Below, piece by piece: positions 7,901 through 14,959 of a DNA stretch of 16,030 nucleotides; within the stretch, counting starts at the first letter, position 1, and every line of letters begins with the position of its first letter. The stretch comes from JBFMDN01 sp040753915 (lineage in GTDB: Bacteria > Desulfobacterota > Desulfomonilia > Desulfomonilales > Desulfomonilaceae), in NCBI GenBank assembly GCA_040753915.1, contig JBFMDN010000096.1:1-16030 (forward strand), given 5' to 3'. A program made the position numbers and the translations under genes. The notes beneath the pieces were generated by a model that was not told the DNA's origin, ran no database searches, and saw only the letters and a list, made by a program, of their open reading frames with translations.

Positions 7901-8624
7901 TCCACTTCATGCCCTCACCGATATGGACATCGAGGCTGAGCGCAACGAGCTGTACCGGCAGATCGATCGCGAACCAACCCGAGAAGAGGTGGTAATGTAT
8001 CTCAACCACCCAGGTGATGCCCTGAAAACGATTCGCTTTCGCCGCGAGTACGGCGATCCTAACCACTTACCTCTTGATGTTTGGTTCGAAGGGCTGGTCG
8101 AAAGAGAGGAGCTTATTTTCACCGATAGTGATGAAAAGCCTCACCTTCTGAAGATACTGGACATTGCTCCGGCGGATAAGCAAGGCGTATGCGTAGTTCG
8201 TTACTCATTGGACGACGAAACGCTCTCCCATTCCGTGAAGGTGGCTGAGCCCACATCTGCGAGGGAGAATAACTTGGAAATGGCGGACCGGAACAACCCG
8301 TGGCATGTGGCAGCCCCCAGCACTGGCGACCTTTGGGTGATGTACGTAAAACCTGGAGATGTGGTGAAAAGGGGTGAAGAGCTCTTTAATGTAACCATCA
8401 TGAAACAAGAAAAAGCGGTACTGGCTCCCGAAGACGCTATCGTCAAAAGAGTCCTGAAGACAGCTAACTACAAGCACGACAAACAGATGGTGTCCGTCCG
8501 CGAAGGTGAGTTGCTGGTTGAGCTCGGCCCCGTGCCCAGGAAATGTGGCGCTTGCCGGACGCCGCTGAAGGATGATACGTTTAGGTTTTGTCCGGAATGC
8601 GGTGCAGCGGTGGAGGCAGCCTAA
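4932..8624 (+). CDS. Pyruvate-carboxylase-type multidomain biotin carboxylase with C-terminal zinc ribbon, 1230 aa
   Basis: An ATP-dependent biotin carboxylase domain (about 14-455; KAEGGGGGRG 168-177, ERDCTIQRNHQK 236-247, EVNTRLQVEH 300-309) carboxylates biotin. An HMGL-like carboxyltransferase (about 537-800) has DTTPRD (542-547), the carbamylated-lysine motif KDMAG (K721) and metal ligands H749 and H751. A pyruvate carboxylase-type allosteric/tetramer region (about 1020-1105) and a biotin carrier domain (about 1122-1198; biotinyl Lys 1158 in IMKQEK) follow. The tail (C1205, C1208, C1220, C1223) is a zinc ribbon not usual for the family; typical length is about 1150. Where pyruvate carboxylases have a TSQP catalytic Thr after the His pair, this protein has ALGAAVRWYGQGD, so the acceptor may not be pyruvate. 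The GTG start has AAGGAG seven bases before it. Probably cytoplasmic. Confidence 0.9.
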   Translation: MAKTFEQIVSEIRGKRILVANRGISARRILRSIQEVFQAVPVLTVTDVDKTAPFTAGAQELIILGENPRGYLDIEQIVSLARKRGIAAVHPGWGFASEDFTFPQQCEEAGIVFIGPPAEAMQLLGNKVKVRDLARSLDIPVVPGSRGSVSIEEARQVTREIGLPVMLKAEGGGGGRGIYEVYDLDQLEKAFEKASALALASFGNPRLFVEKLLTSVRHIEIQVVADRYGNAFAFDERDCTIQRNHQKLVEVTPSPWSGMTPELRARLKEYALNLVRSVGYYSLATVEFLVDSKGEPYLIEVNTRLQVEHGITECRYNVDLVEEQIAIVFGAQLRFNEEQTVARSHAIQVRINCEDPQNDFAPNSGLITRYISPGGPGIRLDSCVSGGYTFPPHYDSAAALLIAYGLGWDKTVAVLERALKEYVISGVKTTIPFHQNIIRHHRFRSGEYDTRFVEMTPELMDYRDRDPEALRLSRLIAEISARGYNPFVQLGEYRGKDVKRLGRFEPVLPPLDSTVPSSTYPRGDRKALLDFIRDSGRIHFTDTTPRDVTQSNSGNRFRLAEDALIGPYLDRCGFFSIENGGGAHFHVAMMANMTYPFHEAREWNRFAPTSLKQILVRSTNLLGYKPQPRNLMRLTGEMICEHHDIIRCFDFLNHAENMRPLAEVVMNQSSNVFEPAVSLSWAEGFDVTHYMGVIDAIVTMTADAGGLPVKKAVREFILGLKDMAGVCPPRFIRELVAAVRQRYPELVIHYHRHFTDGLFVPALGAAAQAGAHILDTALGAAVRWYGQGDVLSTAAFIEEELGLETSLNKEMIRTCNFVLKQIMPYYDRYTAPYFRGIDHDVVFHGMPGGATSSSQEGAMKQGYIHLLPYMLRFLAGTRRIVRYHDVTPGSQITWNTAFLAVTGAWLRGGENEVRNLLRVLEAVADIPEEDLSEDLKKDRLMLYQESNDAFRDLLLGRFGPLPLGFPPRWVYQSAFGDEYQQALDKRTEASPLHALTDMDIEAERNELYRQIDREPTREEVVMYLNHPGDALKTIRFRREYGDPNHLPLDVWFEGLVEREELIFTDSDEKPHLLKILDIAPADKQGVCVVRYSLDDETLSHSVKVAEPTSARENNLEMADRNNPWHVAAPSTGDLWVMYVKPGDVVKRGEELFNVTIMKQEKAVLAPEDAIVKRVLKTANYKHDKQMVSVREGELLVELGPVPRKCGACRTPLKDDTFRFCPECGAAVEAA

Positions 8625-9093
8625 CGGGTCGCTTGGGAGAAAAGACTTCGACTCTCACAAATGCCTATTCGTTTGAGGGCAGTGAATCATAGTGAACGGA
8701 TTTAAAGTACGCGTGCAAGAGCCCTTTTATCGTGACAATTTTCTTGGCAATGAGAAGTTCGAGCCTTGCCTATATGGCGGAATATACCGAAAACAATAAC
8801 TTATGGCGATGCCTTAATAAATCGTCCTCTGCTTATCCCGACAAGTCATTATAATGACACATTTCCTCGGTTTCTTTTCATACCGGGCACCATGGAAGCC
8901 GAGGGTGTGCTGGTACTTCCGTGCCGATTTCTCGAAACCGCCACACTCCACAAAACGGACCGCCAGGACGCCACCGTTCCCAACGTCCAAGACCGTTTTG
9001 AAGCGTCGTGTTCCGAACCGGCCGGATTCCAGCCTGCGAAATGTGATTGCACCGGTCAAGTTTCCCACTGCCCTGACGTAACTGCTTCCAGCC
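8625..9093. other. Intergenic region between convergent genes, no gene seen
   Basis: About 470 bases separate the rightward carboxylase from the leftward amidohydrolase. Frames crossing it carry no recognisable domain. An imperfect inverted repeat (GGCAC and GGAAG at 8886-8898 with CTTCC and GTGCC at 8916-8925) may form a hairpin, but no T run follows, so I do not call a terminator. Confidence 0.5.
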
Positions 9094-9846
9094 TCACCAG
9101 CCATCCCGGCTGTCTTGGGCCGATTTTCCCAGCAGACGCAGCAAGTTGCCTGCAAGGATGGCATCGAGGTCGCTTCCGGAGAACAGCTCCGTAAGCTTCT
9201 TTTTCTCGTGGTACGGGTTTCCGAAGGGATAATCCGATCCGAACAGGAGGCGTTCCGGCCCGTACCGGTCAACGTAGTCCTTGATCTCCCCCCGGGAGGC
9301 CAGTGCTGTGTCGGCCCAGATGTTTGCGTGCTCGAAGAGCCCCGCATCCCGCAGTCTGGTGTATCCCCCGTTGAGCCCACCCATGTGGGGAATAATGGTT
9401 ACGGTTCTCCCACCGACGCAGTCTATGAATTGCAGCGTGTTGCCGAATTCTTCTTCCAGAACCACAGGGAGCTTCCTCGCGCAGATTTCGTCGATGATTG
9501 CGTCGCATCGAGGACTCTCGTATCGGTACGCGGGCTCCCCAGCATGCCGATGCCATTTGATCCCCACGAAGCCATCGGGAATAGGGGCAAAATCGTTCCA
9601 GACGAAGAAATACGGAAAAATGTGCTTGCGGCTCCCGAGGTCGAGGAGATACCGGTGCACTCGGGTGCGGCTCACCTGGTATTGGGGGGAGTCCGCAAAG
9701 AAGGGGTCGTACCGGTCATAGATCTCCTCCACCGGCGAAAAGACAACTCCGCCCTGTATGTTCCCATGCCGCCACTCCTGGGCGAGCTCAGCGAACGGCA
9801 CCGTGTAGCCGCAATGGCTGTGACTATCCAGAACCAGTTGTGTCAT
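9094..9846 (-). CDS. Amidohydrolase-family (COG2159-type) metal-dependent hydrolase, 250 aa
   Basis: The fold is a TIM-barrel hydrolase or decarboxylase of the amidohydrolase-2 group. The N-terminal DSHSH (7-11) supplies the DxHxH metal site, GIKWH (95-99) follows, IPHMGG (H154) the later histidine, and LFGSDYPFG (201-209, D205) the conserved aspartate near the C-terminus. At the usual strand-5 position (P-V-x-x-H) it has LPVVLEEE, so Glu stands where many members have His. GAGGAGAG before the ATG at 9846 is a clear ribosome-binding site. It follows the thioesterase by 54 bases in the same direction, which suggests one transcript and perhaps a shared catabolic route. The substrate cannot be told; members hydrolyse or decarboxylate small carboxylated substrates. 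Confidence 0.85.
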   Translation of the reverse strand: MTQLVLDSHSHCGYTVPFAELAQEWRHGNIQGGVVFSPVEEIYDRYDPFFADSPQYQVSRTRVHRYLLDLGSRKHIFPYFFVWNDFAPIPDGFVGIKWHRHAGEPAYRYESPRCDAIIDEICARKLPVVLEEEFGNTLQFIDCVGGRTVTIIPHMGGLNGGYTRLRDAGLFEHANIWADTALASRGEIKDYVDRYGPERLLFGSDYPFGNPYHEKKKLTELFSGSDLDAILAGNLLRLLGKSAQDSRDGW

Positions 9847-9900
9847 TGTACTCTCCTCTGTGTGGGGGAGTCTTGCACGAAAGGGCGAACGGGAAAGCGA

Positions 9901-10368
9901 TCAGTCTTCAAGGAACTTCGGGGGCATGGAGTTCTTCTCATCAAAGGTCATTTCAGAAATCACTATGAGGGTAGACATCCCATGGGCAAGCACTCGCCCC
10001 TCGTGATCCCTCACCTGGGCTTCCCCCACTCCAAGGGTCTTTCCCACCTTTATGCTTCGGCCTGTAGCAATCATTTTACCCGATATGGCGGGAGCCAGGT
10101 AATTGAGCTTGAGGTCTACGGTTGTCATGCCCAAGCCCTCCGGAATTTCCGAGAACACGGCCCAGAAGGCTGCGGCATCGATGATCGAGGAGAAAACGCC
10201 TCCGTGCACGACACCAAACGGTTGCAGGTGGTCTTGCCGGAGACTGATTTCCACCAGTGATGAGCCAATCTCGAACTGCTTGAGCTCCATGGAAAGCAAT
10301 CTGAAATAGGGCGATTGATTTGCCGTTTCCCGGGCAGCAGCCATGTAGGCCGGATTGATCCTCCGCAT
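9901..10368 (-). CDS. PaaI-type hotdog-fold thioesterase, 155 aa
   Basis: The product is an acyl-CoA thioesterase of the PaaI/YbgC-like hotdog class. The signature is FGVVHGGVFSSIIDAAAFWA (51-70) with H55-G-G and acidic D64, followed by DLKLNYLAPA (85-94), the usual second hotdog motif. The length fits the family. The ATG at 10368 is chosen for family length and for AAGGGAAC upstream. A longer in-frame version from 10488 would add a hydrophobic stretch (about LAFLLASAVCSVLY) and could be membrane-anchored, but its ribosome-binding site is weaker. It is the first gene of the leftward pair with the amidohydrolase and is divergent from the sugar operon. The acyl substrate is unknown. Confidence 0.85.
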   Translation of the reverse strand: MRRINPAYMAAARETANQSPYFRLLSMELKQFEIGSSLVEISLRQDHLQPFGVVHGGVFSSIIDAAAFWAVFSEIPEGLGMTTVDLKLNYLAPAISGKMIATGRSIKVGKTLGVGEAQVRDHEGRVLAHGMSTLIVISEMTFDEKNSMPPKFLED

Positions 10369-10527
10369 TTTTTGTTCCCTTCGTGCTCTCTGTTGTCTTG
10401 CGGTCCTGTACAACACTGAGCATACAGCAGATGCGAGAAGAAATGCCAGACTCGTTGTGGAAGAATAAACAATGATCTCTCTTTTCATCTCGCCGGGCAA
10501 TGCAAATGGAGGAAGGAGGGAGATGTG

Positions 10528-10556
10528 TTGAAAAAATCCCATCCTTTCGCTATACT
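10528..10556 (+). promoter_or_regulatory. Sigma70-like promoter for the sugar operon
   Basis: TTGAAA (10528-10533), a 17-base spacer and TATACT (10551-10556) form a near-consensus promoter. The expected start is near 10563, about 44 bases before the SIS isomerase ATG. It lies in the divergent gap with the thioesterase gene, where no competing rightward promoter was seen. Confidence 0.6.
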
Positions 10557-10606
10557 CCGGCGCATCGAGTGCCGACACGCGGCATGCATCTGGAGGATGA
10601 GCCGAT

Positions 10607-11212
10607 ATGCACGAACCGTTACGATCCGCCAGGTCTTCACAGGATGCCGAAGAATATGCCCGCCTCTATATCGAGCATTTGATATCCGTGCTCAGGCGTG
10701 TGGATTGCGCATCAGTGGCCCAAGTGATCCAGGTGTTTCTCGAAGCACGAGCAGAGGGAAATACCATATTCTTCCTGGGAAACGGCGGAAGTGCCGCGAC
10801 CGCGTGTCATTTTGCTAACGATATGGGGTTCGGCGCATCGCCCGAGGGGAACCGCCCATTCCGAGCTCTCAGCCTGACTTCGAATACTGCATTCATCACC
10901 TGTCTGGCGAACGACACGGGATACGAGAACATCTTTTCCTGGCAATTGAGGAACCTCATGCGTCCGGGTGATGTGGTGGTGGGTATCTCGGCGAGCGGAA
11001 ATTCACCGAACGCGGTCAGAGCACTCGAGTACGCGCGAGCTCATGGCGGCATTCCCGTGGCCATCGTGGGGTTCAATGGTGGCGCCATGAAACAGATCGC
11101 TGCCCACTCTATACACGTGGAAACGGCTGAAGGTGAGTACGGCCCCGTGGAAGATGTCCACATGATGCTCGATCATCTGATCTCGTCCTACCTCGCTTCA
11201 GCCAAAGTCTAA
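10607..11212 (+). CDS. SIS-domain phosphoheptose isomerase-like protein, 201 aa
   Basis: The family converts sedoheptulose 7-phosphate to heptose 7-phosphate, the first step to activated heptoses. The single SIS domain shows LGNGGSAATACHF (57-69), ANDTGYENIFS (101-111), GISASGNSPN (126-135) and a C-terminal YGPVEDVHMMLDH (178-190). In GmhA the HFAEE motif carries a metal/catalytic Glu; here it is H68-F-A-N-D, so that Glu is replaced by Asn71, and the later Gln ligand appears to be Glu182. The protein is thus GmhA-like but may use another phosphosugar. GGAGG lies 10 bases before the ATG. It opens the five-gene rightward sugar block, 155 bases ahead of the SDR gene. Confidence 0.8.
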   Translation: MHEPLRSARSSQDAEEYARLYIEHLISVLRRVDCASVAQVIQVFLEARAEGNTIFFLGNGGSAATACHFANDMGFGASPEGNRPFRALSLTSNTAFITCLANDTGYENIFSWQLRNLMRPGDVVVGISASGNSPNAVRALEYARAHGGIPVAIVGFNGGAMKQIAAHSIHVETAEGEYGPVEDVHMMLDHLISSYLASAKV

Positions 11213-11367
11213 GCCTACTCGGTAACGGTTGCTAAGAGAAAGATCCCGTACATTCCGGAAAAGCGTGCTCCGGATTCAGCGGCACATGGATTCTTGACTA
11301 ACAAGAGTTCCATTGCTACGGTAACGGCCAGCTTTACGAAATGCCCCACTGGGCCGGTGCCAGGAAC

Positions 11368-12399
11368 ATGAGAGTTCTCGTAACAGGCGGATGCGGATTC
11401 CTCGGCTCTCACCTTTGCGAATTTTACACGCAACGGGGAGACCAGGTCGTGTGCTTCGACAATATGACCAAGTATGAGCTGTCACGAACCGGATACGCAT
11501 CGGAGGGCGCCAGAGCGTACAATTGGGAATTCCTGTCCACGCTGGGAGTTGCCATGGCCCGGGAGGACGTGAGAAATCTCGAAGCATTGATGGATCACGC
11601 GTCCGGGTGTGACTTCATGGTGCATACTGCGGCCCAGCCCGCCATGACCATTAGCTGGGAGGATCCTGCCCTGGATTTCTCCACAAATGTTGCCGGTACG
11701 TTCAACGTCCTGGAGACTGCCCGGAGCCACAAGATCCCTGTGGCCTCGTGCGCGACGATCCACGTGTACGGGAATAAGATCAACGAAACGTTGAGTGAAA
11801 CCGAAACCAGATACGTCCGCAACCCGCCCGCAATTGACGAGCTGCATCCAACCATGGAGGGGAACCTCTCGCCGCTCCACGCCTCGAAAATGGCCGCAGA
11901 CCTGTATGTGCAAACGTACATCAAGACATACGGATTGGAAGCGGCGAGCTTTCGGCTTACCGGCCTGTACGGTCCACGGCAGTTTGGCGGTGAAGACCAT
12001 GGATGGGTGGCGAATTTTTCCATCAGGGCTGTCATGGGTCGTCCGCTTACCATCTTCGGCACAGGAAAACAGCTCAGAGACATTTTGTACGCCGAAGACG
12101 CGGCCAAGGCGTTCCATGCATTCTACGAGTCGAGAGCATCGGGAGTTTACAATATTGGAGGCGGAGAGGCCTGCGCCATATCCCTTCTGGAGTGCATCGA
12201 GCTCATTCGAGAAATCTGCGGAAAACCGATCGAAGTGAGGTTCGAGCCCGAACGGTACGGCGATCTCAGCTATTTTGTCTGCGATATTGCCAAGGCAGCG
12301 AAGCACTTGAACTGGAGGCCAACCGTCCGCCCCGAAGAGGGGATCCGGAAGCTAATACATTGGATCGACGCAGAGCGTCACCTCTTTCGCGCCTCCTGA
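11368..12399 (+). CDS. NAD-dependent epimerase/dehydratase (extended SDR), CDP-tyvelose-epimerase-like, 343 aa
   Basis: The enzyme belongs to the extended SDRs that act on nucleotide sugars. The Rossmann motif is GGCGFLGSH (7-15), and D31 after the second strand suits NAD binding. AQPAMTISWEDP (89-100), ETETRYV (144-150), GWVANF (212-217) and GKQLRDILYAED (233-244) resemble CDP-paratose/tyvelose 2-epimerases. The YxxxK catalytic motif is altered: the usual SPYGxSK reads SPLHASK (168-174), so Tyr is Leu170 while Lys174 stays and a His follows at 171. The Thr of the T-x-x-VYG loop is kept at T130. The ATG at 11368 is chosen because the Rossmann strand starts there and AGGA lies just upstream; an in-frame start 27 bases earlier is possible. 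It is the second gene of the sugar block. Confidence 0.85.
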   Translation: MRVLVTGGCGFLGSHLCEFYTQRGDQVVCFDNMTKYELSRTGYASEGARAYNWEFLSTLGVAMAREDVRNLEALMDHASGCDFMVHTAAQPAMTISWEDPALDFSTNVAGTFNVLETARSHKIPVASCATIHVYGNKINETLSETETRYVRNPPAIDELHPTMEGNLSPLHASKMAADLYVQTYIKTYGLEAASFRLTGLYGPRQFGGEDHGWVANFSIRAVMGRPLTIFGTGKQLRDILYAEDAAKAFHAFYESRASGVYNIGGGEACAISLLECIELIREICGKPIEVRFEPERYGDLSYFVCDIAKAAKHLNWRPTVRPEEGIRKLIHWIDAERHLFRAS

Positions 12400-12452
12400 G
12401 ATCCCCTGTTCCGATCGCTTGTCATTCTCCACAAAGGGCGCAACTAGCTGAC

Positions 12453-13682
12453 ATGCCAATGGATTTTAGACGTCTCAAACTATTGCCGTTAGCCAAGTAC
12501 AAGCTGCGCTACCTCATGCACTTGCTCCTGGACAGGAGCGATTGGAGAAATGCCTACTCGTACGTGTGGGCAACGCTGTTTTCGCGAGACGCTGGCCTGG
12601 CGTTGCAGGACACAGTGTATAGGCGCATGCCTCTCCTTGGTCCGTACCCGAAGCAACTGGAAATCGAAGTCACCACCGCGTGCAATCTCAGATGTACCAT
12701 CTGTGAGCATACTTATTGGACCCAGAAGCCGCGACACATGACCTTCGAGCAGTTCCAACGGGTGGTCGATCAGTTTCCCGGGCTGAAATGGGTGGGAATG
12801 ACCGGTATCGGCTCGGGCTTCCTTAATCCTGACTATATGAAGATGCTTCGTTTCCTCAAAGAGGAGCGGCGCTGTTTTGTTGAATTCTTTGATCACTTCT
12901 TCCTGTTGAAAGAGTCTATCTCCCGCGAGCTGGTCCGTATAGGCGTGAACAAGGTCTGGGTGTCGCTTGAATCCGCTTCCCGCGACTCGTATAACAGGAT
13001 ACGAGTGGGCTCAGATTTTGACACGGTTCTGAACAACATCAGATCAATGATGCGGGTGAAGAGAGAGCTGAAGTCCCCTATACCCGAGCTTTGGTTCCAT
13101 TTCATCATAAATGCCCACAATGTGGATGAAATGGAGGACTACGTCGAGCTCGTCGCAGACCTGGCCAAAGAGGAAAAGGGCCTGAGCGCTCCCATCATAT
13201 ATTGGACCAGGCTCCTTTCGTTCGCCGAGGTGCAAGATCTCGTAGCAGTCCCATCCAGGGCTCGCATGAGCGAAATCCAGCGGATGTGCCGGGACAGAGG
13301 CATATTTGCCGTGCTGAACGAAAACGTGGTGTGCGACAAGCCCATGAGCTCCTGCACGAAGTGGAACGAGCCCTTCGTTCTGGTCACCGGCCACCTGCAA
13401 CCGTGCTGCGCTTTGAACGAAGCCAACGATAGACCGTATCAGGAGGAGCACGCGTTCATCAACGTGCTGGAAGCAGACTTTCGGGACTGGTGGCGCTCCC
13501 CCCGAAAAGAGGAGTTCATCCGCAACCTGAGGAGAGGGGTTGTCAATCCCGTCTGCAAGAATTGCCACATTTTCAAGCATCCGGAGAGCACAGAGAACGT
13601 GTCCATACGCGATTACGAGCGACAGCGCGCCCGCATATCTGCTTTGAACACTCAGGCGCCAGCACGGAACGGCACAACGTGA
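12453..13682 (+). CDS. Radical SAM protein with partial SPASM-like C-terminus, 409 aa
   Basis: Radical SAM enzymes cleave S-adenosylmethionine at a 4Fe-4S cluster to make a radical. The cluster motif is CNLRCTIC (C77, C81, C84) inside EVTTACNLR, and a GIGSGFLNPD stretch (118-127) matches the family's GGGEPLLNP element. The C-terminal part has C301, GHLQPCC (C318, C319) and CKNC (C368, C371), as in a SPASM or twitch auxiliary-cluster domain. The first 60 residues are basic, with no signal peptide. The frame is open far upstream inside the SDR gene, but the ATG at 12453 gives an ordinary 53-base gap; its ribosome-binding site is weak. The last codons overlap the next gene by four bases (GTGA). 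Its substrate is unknown; the neighbours suggest a sugar or a glycan precursor. Confidence 0.85.
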   Translation: MPMDFRRLKLLPLAKYKLRYLMHLLLDRSDWRNAYSYVWATLFSRDAGLALQDTVYRRMPLLGPYPKQLEIEVTTACNLRCTICEHTYWTQKPRHMTFEQFQRVVDQFPGLKWVGMTGIGSGFLNPDYMKMLRFLKEERRCFVEFFDHFFLLKESISRELVRIGVNKVWVSLESASRDSYNRIRVGSDFDTVLNNIRSMMRVKRELKSPIPELWFHFIINAHNVDEMEDYVELVADLAKEEKGLSAPIIYWTRLLSFAEVQDLVAVPSRARMSEIQRMCRDRGIFAVLNENVVCDKPMSSCTKWNEPFVLVTGHLQPCCALNEANDRPYQEEHAFINVLEADFRDWWRSPRKEEFIRNLRRGVVNPVCKNCHIFKHPESTENVSIRDYERQRARISALNTQAPARNGTT

Positions 13683-14932
13683 AGATCATTCATGTCACGA
13701 ACTATTTCAGGGATACTCACCAGCACGTGGGAGGAGCCGAACAGGCGGCTTTTCGCACCGCCATGTTGGCATGGAAACACAACTGTTCCATCCGAGTGGT
13801 GTCGACGAAGCCGGACTCAAGAGCGAATAGCCCCTTCGAGGTAATCCCACTTCCAATTCTCGAGGATTATGCCCCAAGGCTTGCTCGCAAGTACCTTGAG
13901 GCGGCAAAATGGTACTCGGTGCAGTACGATCCGTTGGCTCGTCGACGATTTCGAGGTGTCTTGAACGCTGACCCACCAGATGTTGTCCATTTCCATAACG
14001 TTCAGTTCCTGACTTTAAGCCTTTTGTCCCAGGCGAAGAGGGCAGGGGCGCGAACGATACTATCTATTTACGATTATTGGCTCTTTTGTCCCACCGTCAT
14101 GCTCGTGGACACCAAGAACGGCTTTTGTCGCAAGGCCCACGGGCACTGGTGTATCGACTGCCTTCCCCCGACTCTGAGGGTACTGCAGAAGGTGCTCCTT
14201 GCGGCACGCAGGACAGTGATCGATGGGTACCTGCCATTGGTTGACCGCTTCCACGTTCTCTCGGAGCACTCACGGTCGGTACTGGAAGGATACGGAATCC
14301 CTCCGAACAAGATCCGCGTCGTACCATTGACGCTCCCCATGGAATTCGAGGATCTCACAGTGTCCGACGATCCTCCTGACCCGGGCATGATACTCTATGC
14401 AGGGTGGCTCAACGAGCGCAAGGGCCTTCATCGACTGCTCGAGGCCATGCCTGCGGTCCTTGCCGCGCATCCCCAGGCGCGGGTCACGGCCGTAGGAGGG
14501 AAGGTAAAATTCGGAGACGCGTACGTCGAGAGGCTCAGAAACATCATGAAAGCCGGAGGCTTCTCCGATCGAGTGACCTTTACCGGCCATATCCCCCCTT
14601 CCCATATGAAATCGTATATCGAGAAGGCTGCTGTTGTGGTAATCCCAGAACAGTACGAGAACATGTCGCCATTGCTCATGATCGAGGCCATGGTCCTGGG
14701 CAAGCCCGTTGTCATCAGCAGGGCTGGAGGCATTCCCGAATTTATCGAGCACGGGGTCTCCGGTTTAATGGCCGATCCATTGAAGCCGGAGGATTTTGCT
14801 GACAAGATCGGAACGGTTCTCGGCGATCCAGAGCGAGCTCGCGCCATGGGACGGGCAGCACGAGAGCGGATTCTGAGCAAGCTTGATTCTGAGCTGATTT
14901 GGGAGAAGACTCGGGACATGTACACCTCATAG
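13679..14932 (+). CDS. GT4-type (GT-B fold) glycosyltransferase, 417 aa
   Basis: The enzyme transfers a sugar from a nucleotide donor, probably to a lipid-linked or surface glycan. The N-terminal domain has HVGGAEQ (16-22) and HFHNVQF (104-110). DYWLFCP (132-138) with later cysteines (150, 158, 161) is a cysteine-bearing segment seen in many GT4 proteins. The C-terminal donor domain has YAGWLNERKG (240-249), FTGHIPPSHM and the acidic motif YENMSPLLMIEAM with E327 and E336, spaced by eight residues instead of the usual seven. The GTG at 13679 overlaps the previous stop (GTGA), which implies translational coupling with the radical SAM gene. No signal peptide or membrane segment is seen. The donor and acceptor cannot be read from sequence. 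Confidence 0.9.
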   Translation: MKIIHVTNYFRDTHQHVGGAEQAAFRTAMLAWKHNCSIRVVSTKPDSRANSPFEVIPLPILEDYAPRLARKYLEAAKWYSVQYDPLARRRFRGVLNADPPDVVHFHNVQFLTLSLLSQAKRAGARTILSIYDYWLFCPTVMLVDTKNGFCRKAHGHWCIDCLPPTLRVLQKVLLAARRTVIDGYLPLVDRFHVLSEHSRSVLEGYGIPPNKIRVVPLTLPMEFEDLTVSDDPPDPGMILYAGWLNERKGLHRLLEAMPAVLAAHPQARVTAVGGKVKFGDAYVERLRNIMKAGGFSDRVTFTGHIPPSHMKSYIEKAAVVVIPEQYENMSPLLMIEAMVLGKPVVISRAGGIPEFIEHGVSGLMADPLKPEDFADKIGTVLGDPERARAMGRAARERILSKLDSELIWEKTRDMYTS

Positions 14933-14959
14933 GGCCCGTACGGCAGTGGAGACGATCCA

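Noticed and set aside
8640..8665. Possible terminator GAGA/TCTC after the carboxylase
   Set aside because: The stem is only four bases and there is no T run.
9115..10260. A 381-codon rightward open frame across the amidohydrolase and thioesterase region
   Set aside because: It lies antisense to two genes with clear family motifs and good ribosome-binding sites, and its translation shows no domain.
11222..11330. Direct repeat CGGTAACGG between the SIS and SDR genes, with a TTGACT element
   Set aside because: Nine bases twice in 100 is weak, and no good -10 box follows the TTGACT. It was not called a promoter or repeat.
11482..12306. A 274-codon leftward open frame
   Set aside because: It is antisense to the SDR gene, whose motifs are clear; the translation shows no family signature.
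12003..12452. Upstream extension of the radical SAM frame into the SDR gene
   Set aside because: The added 150 residues are an out-of-frame reading of the SDR gene, rich in Arg and Ser. The ATG at 12453 fits the family.
13490..13678. Upstream extension of the glycosyltransferase frame
   Set aside because: It overlaps the end of the radical SAM gene and adds no domain. The GTG overlapping the previous stop begins exactly at the first GT strand.
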